Source: Hyphomicrobium sp.
Lineage (GTDB): Bacteria > Pseudomonadota > Alphaproteobacteria > Rhizobiales > Hyphomicrobiaceae
NCBI GenBank assembly: GCA_025351425.1
Contig: JANXVY010000006.1
Span: 1-54,906 of the forward strand
Direction: 5' to 3'
DNA length: 54,906 nt
Under the pieces are notes generated by a model. That model was not told the origin of the DNA, searched no databases, and saw nothing but the letters and a program-made list of their open reading frames with translations. The position numbers and the translations under genes were made by a program. This document shows, in pieces, positions 52,389 to 54,906 of this stretch (the stretch's first letter is position 1; every line of letters begins with the position of its first letter).

Positions 52389-53206
52389 GGCGCAACCCCA
52401 GGCGCTGCGCGATGCGCGCTCAGGTCCGTGATGGTCGCGTGCGTTCCCGTCAGCGGATTGTCCCGGTCCCAGGCGAAGTTGACGGTTTCAAACCGCGCGC
52501 CAAGCCCATCGTAGATCAGCAGCCGCCCCGCGAGGCTCTCGCCGATGCCGAGCAACTCCTTGATGATCTCGACGGCAGCGAGCGTGCCGATGACGCCCAC
52601 AGTTGCCCCCAGCACGCCGACTTGCGAACAGTTGGCGACCGTGCCCGGCGGCGGCGCTTCCGCAAACAGGCAGCGGTAGGTCGGAAACGGCGTGCCCTCG
52701 GGCGTCTTGAGGTGCGGCTTCAGCGTCGTGAGATGGCCGTCGAACGGCCCAACGGCGGCAAAGACCAGCGTCTTCTTCGCCAGCGCACAGGCGTCCGAGA
52801 CGAGGTAGCGGGTTGCGAAATTGTCCGAGCCGTCGCTGACGATATCGTAGCGCGAGATAATATCGAGCGCGTTGTCCGCCGTCAGCCGCCCGGCCATGGC
52901 CTCGATCTTCACATGAGGGTTGATTCGCTTGAGATTTTCCGTAGCGCTCACGACTTTGGCGACGCCAATGCTCGCCGTGTCGTGCACGATCTGCCGCTGC
53001 AGGTTGCTGAGCGAGACCGTGTCGTCGTCGATAACGCCGATGGTGCCGACGCCGGCGGCCGCCAGATACAGCAACACCGGCGAGCCAAGCCCGCCCGCGC
53101 CGATCACCAAGACCCGCGCAGCTTTAAGGCGCTGCTGCCCCTGCCCGCCGACCTCCTTCAACACGAGGTGACGCTTGTAGCGCTGGATTTCGTCTGGCGT
53201 CAGCAT
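52385..53206 (-). CDS. moeB: MoeB/ThiF-family adenylyltransferase, zinc site incomplete
   Basis: An E1-like enzyme that adenylates the C-terminal glycine of a small sulfur carrier (MoaD, ThiS or similar). The 273-residue protein has the ATP loop VLVIGAGGLGSPVL, the Asp and Arg motif GVIDDDTVSLSNLQRQ (with the catalytic Asp further on in DGSDNFATR), and the carrier-binding VGVLGATVGVIGTLAA. The usual four-Cys zinc site is reduced: only YRCLF is seen of the first pair and the C-terminal Cys-x2-Cys is absent (DRDNPLTG). A lone Cys near TVANCSQ is also present. It starts at ATG 53206 (AGGA box). No molybdopterin or thiamine genes are adjacent. Confidence 0.85.
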   Translation of the reverse strand: MLTPDEIQRYKRHLVLKEVGGQGQQRLKAARVLVIGAGGLGSPVLLYLAAAGVGTIGVIDDDTVSLSNLQRQIVHDTASIGVAKVVSATENLKRINPHVKIEAMAGRLTADNALDIISRYDIVSDGSDNFATRYLVSDACALAKKTLVFAAVGPFDGHLTTLKPHLKTPEGTPFPTYRCLFAEAPPPGTVANCSQVGVLGATVGVIGTLAAVEIIKELLGIGESLAGRLLIYDGLGARFETVNFAWDRDNPLTGTHATITDLSAHRAAPGVAP

Positions 53207-53252
53207 GTGATCGATCCTGTCGCTAAGCAAGCGAGCACTCGCCCGCGCCCAT

Positions 53253-53352
53253 TTGGGGAACGGTTCCCCAATCCCCTCCCTTTTGGCGCCTTAAAACGAA
53301 AGGAAGGTCTGGAGGGACGTGTCCCTCCAGCGGGGCTGCGAGGCTGACCCCG
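53253..53352. repeat. Multi-hairpin repeat, family C copy 2
   Basis: Hairpins TTGGGGAA-CGG-TTCCCCAA (53253-53271), a loosely paired arm CCCTCCCTTTT with AAAACGAAAGGAAGG, the perfect palindrome CTGGAGGGAC-GTGTCCCTCCAG (53309-53330), and CGGGGC...ACCCCG (53331-53352). It has the same hairpin order and spacing as copy 1 at 35128 but different stem bases. It begins 47 bases upstream of the MoeB-like start and abuts the 3' end of cysK. Confidence 0.85.
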
Positions 53353-53363
53353 CCGCGCAGCGT

Positions 53364-54359
53364 TTAAGCCTTCGGCTCCAGGAACAAATCGCTCGTGTAG
53401 TACCGCTCAGCCGACGAAGGCGCGAAGGTGACGATGGTCTTGCCGGCCATTTCGGGTCGAGCTGCGACCGTCAGCGCGGCGGCAAGATTAGCGCCCGTCG
53501 AGATGCCGCCCGGAATGCCCTCGACCTTGGCGAGCATCCGCGAAACCTCGAACGCCATGTCGGAGGGCACCGTGATGACTTCGTCGATCAGGTCGCGCTG
53601 GAGCACATCCGGAATGAAGCCGGCGCCGATCCCCTGGATCTTGTGGGGACCCTTTTCGCCGCCCGACAGCACGGGGCTGGTCGAGGGTTCGACGGCAAAG
53701 ATCTTGAGGCTGGGATTGCGCTGCTTCAGCACGCGCCCGCACCCGGTGAGGGTGCCACCGGTTCCAACGGCTGCAACCAGCGCGTCGATCTTGCCGTGTG
53801 TATCGGCCCAGATTTCTTCCGCCGTGGTCAGTTCATGCACGCGCGGATTGGCGGGATTGACGAACTGGCCGACGAGAATGGCGTCGGGCGTCGTCGTGGC
53901 GATCTCCTCAGCCTTCGCGATGGCAGCCCCCATCCCGCCGGGGCCCGGCGTCAGCACGAGTTCAGCACCCAGATGAGCGAGCAGCTTGCGGCGCTCCATC
54001 GACATCGTCTCGGGCATGGTGAGAATCAACCGGTAGCCGCGTGACGCCGCGACGAAGGCGAGGCCCACGCCCGTGTTGCCCGACGTCGGCTCGACCAGCA
54101 CGCTCTTGCCGGGCGTGATGCGGCCTTCCGATTCCAGCGTGTCGATCATGGATACGCCGATACGATCCTTGACCGACGACAGCGGATTGAAGAATTCGAG
54201 CTTCATCAGGATTTCTGCGGTCGTGTTGGCAGCCGCCATGATCTTTGCAAGCCGCACCAGCGGCGTGTGGCCGATGGTTTCGGTGATATCGCCATAGATC
54301 TTGCCGCGCCCCCAGGAGCGGGTCGCCTTCAGCGTTTTGATTTCGGGGATCTGGTTCAT
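53364..54359 (-). CDS. cysK: Cysteine synthase (O-acetylserine sulfhydrylase)
   Basis: PLP enzyme that makes L-cysteine from O-acetylserine and sulfide. The 331-residue protein has the PLP lysine K64 in [11 protein letters not shown], the substrate loop PTSGNTG and the phosphate-binding VGTGGTLTG. The [11 protein letters not shown] block and the ending [14 protein letters not shown] are typical of CysK. The N-terminus is about 25 residues longer than in Escherichia coli CysK. Start at ATG 54359. Upstream on the plus strand the sequence is non-coding as far as I can see. Confidence 0.95.
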   Translation of the reverse strand: MNQIPEIKTLKATRSWGRGKIYGDITETIGHTPLVRLAKIMAAANTTAEILMKLEFFNPLSSVKDRIGVSMIDTLESEGRITPGKSVLVEPTSGNTGVGLAFVAASRGYRLILTMPETMSMERRKLLAHLGAELVLTPGPGGMGAAIAKAEEIATTTPDAILVGQFVNPANPRVHELTTAEEIWADTHGKIDALVAAVGTGGTLTGCGRVLKQRNPSLKIFAVEPSTSPVLSGGEKGPHKIQGIGAGFIPDVLQRDLIDEVITVPSDMAFEVSRMLAKVEGIPGGISTGANLAAALTVAARPEMAGKTIVTFAPSSAERYYTSDLFLEPKA

Positions 54360-54906
54360 CGGGTCCTCGTGAGTCTAAAAGCAGCGCGGATCTGGGCGCC
54401 AGGAGCGGCATGGTCTTTGGTTGCCTAAGGTTTCAGCGCACATTTGCAGCAATCGCGCCGCCGCTCAAGGGCCGGGCGGTTTCGTTGCTCAGATTAGTGA
54501 AGGCCACGGGGTGCCGGGCAGTAGGCGGGTCGAGGGGGAGGCCGGGTAGATCGTCGTCTCTGCGTCGCGGGCGACTTACCAAGCGAGCAATGCGATTTTG
54601 CGCGGCGATCGTGGGCGGCATGTGGAACGGAGTGAAAACGGGTCCCGCTGAGACTTATCCCCGCTCGCAAAACTTGTGAGACATTCGGTCCATCGCTTCT
54701 CGTGAGGGTCCGGTATGCATGCTGGGTTTATTGGGAGAGGCGGGTTTTGCGTAGAGATTCGGCAGCCCCTCAGCTGGACCGGATCGGAATACCGCGGTTA
54801 ACGCTGCAGCAACGGGTTCAGGATTGGCCCGTTGGTATTCGGATCTAAGCGCAAGACACGGGAGCGGGCGTGCGTTGTAAGACGCATCAACCCAAGATCC
54901 CCACTC
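54360..54906. other. Terminal region without recognised gene
   Basis: 547 bases to the window end. I see no reading frame with protein-like composition; the one of 89 codons on the plus strand is Arg-rich and looks accidental. The cysK promoter should lie within the first 150 bases. A gene or RNA beginning near the right edge cannot be excluded. Confidence 0.4.

Noticed and set aside
54410-54679. 89-codon plus-strand frame near the right edge
   Set aside because: It is Arg-rich, with weak ribosome binding site and no similarity that I can see.
1-54906. CRISPR array, tRNA or rRNA genes
   Set aside because: No array of regularly spaced direct repeats and no cloverleaf or rRNA core was seen. 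The tandem repeats at 31968 and 52171 have no spacers of CRISPR type.

Overview
The window is one block of chromosome from an alphaproteobacterium, most likely a member of the Hyphomicrobiales (Rhizobiales). The evidence is the high GC content, an irr-type Fur regulator divergent from fabA-fabB-fabI, rne divergent from amiC-mrcA-prfB, an RNase E ending in the alphaproteobacterial GWW motif, small DUF4169 and RHH_4 proteins in an asmA operon, a CsgH-like protein, and many short palindromic intergenic repeats. I cannot name a genus. I see no tRNA, rRNA, CRISPR array, insertion sequence, integrase or phage gene. This is mainly core chromosome with a few accessory patches.

Layout. 1-2.5 kb: the end of proC, a TetR-like regulator and, convergent, a secreted D-Ala-D-Ala carboxypeptidase. 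2.6-7.9 kb: a minus-strand operon of asmA, DUF4169, RHH_4 and an alpha/beta hydrolase with overlapping genes. 8-16 kb: uvrD/pcrA, the methylmalonyl-CoA mutase small subunit, a HerA-like ATPase with a low-GC small gene fused to its transcript, a SerB-like phosphatase and a TadG-like von Willebrand A protein. 17-26.7 kb: RNase E, then amiC-mrcA-prfB (wall hydrolase, wall synthase, release factor 2 with a programmed +1 frameshift). 26.8-34 kb: an NTF2-like protein, an rRNA-type methyltransferase, two paralogous GT2 glycosyltransferases, a HAD phosphatase and a DEAD-box RNA helicase. 34-37.9 kb: an opgH-fkbM-unknown secreted protein operon. 37.9-41.3 kb: a tight four-gene operon (BchC-like dehydrogenase, PTPS/QueD-fold protein, GT4 glycosyltransferase, methyltransferase). 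41.4-45.6 kb: a small hypothetical, leuD, a glyoxalase-fold protein, a CsgH-like protein, a 2-hydroxyacid dehydrogenase and an SH3 protein. 45.7-49.3 kb: irr and fabA-fabB-fabI. 49.4-54.4 kb: a His-rich secreted peptide, murI, a membrane-anchored C13 (legumain/caspase-like) peptidase, a MoeB/ThiF-family enzyme and cysK.

The strongest candidate for an undescribed system is the 37.9-41.3 kb operon. Its PTPS-fold protein keeps the three zinc histidines but has lost the catalytic Cys and the Asp-His dyad. It is translationally coupled to a glycosyltransferase and a methyltransferase, which suggests a glycosylated, methylated small molecule of pterin type or another unknown chemistry. A second theme is the palindromic repeats. 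At least three families recur. Two copies of one multi-hairpin element (35.1 and 53.3 kb) keep the same fold with different stem sequences. One copy apparently forms part of a reading frame, and others supply the stop codons of neighbouring genes.
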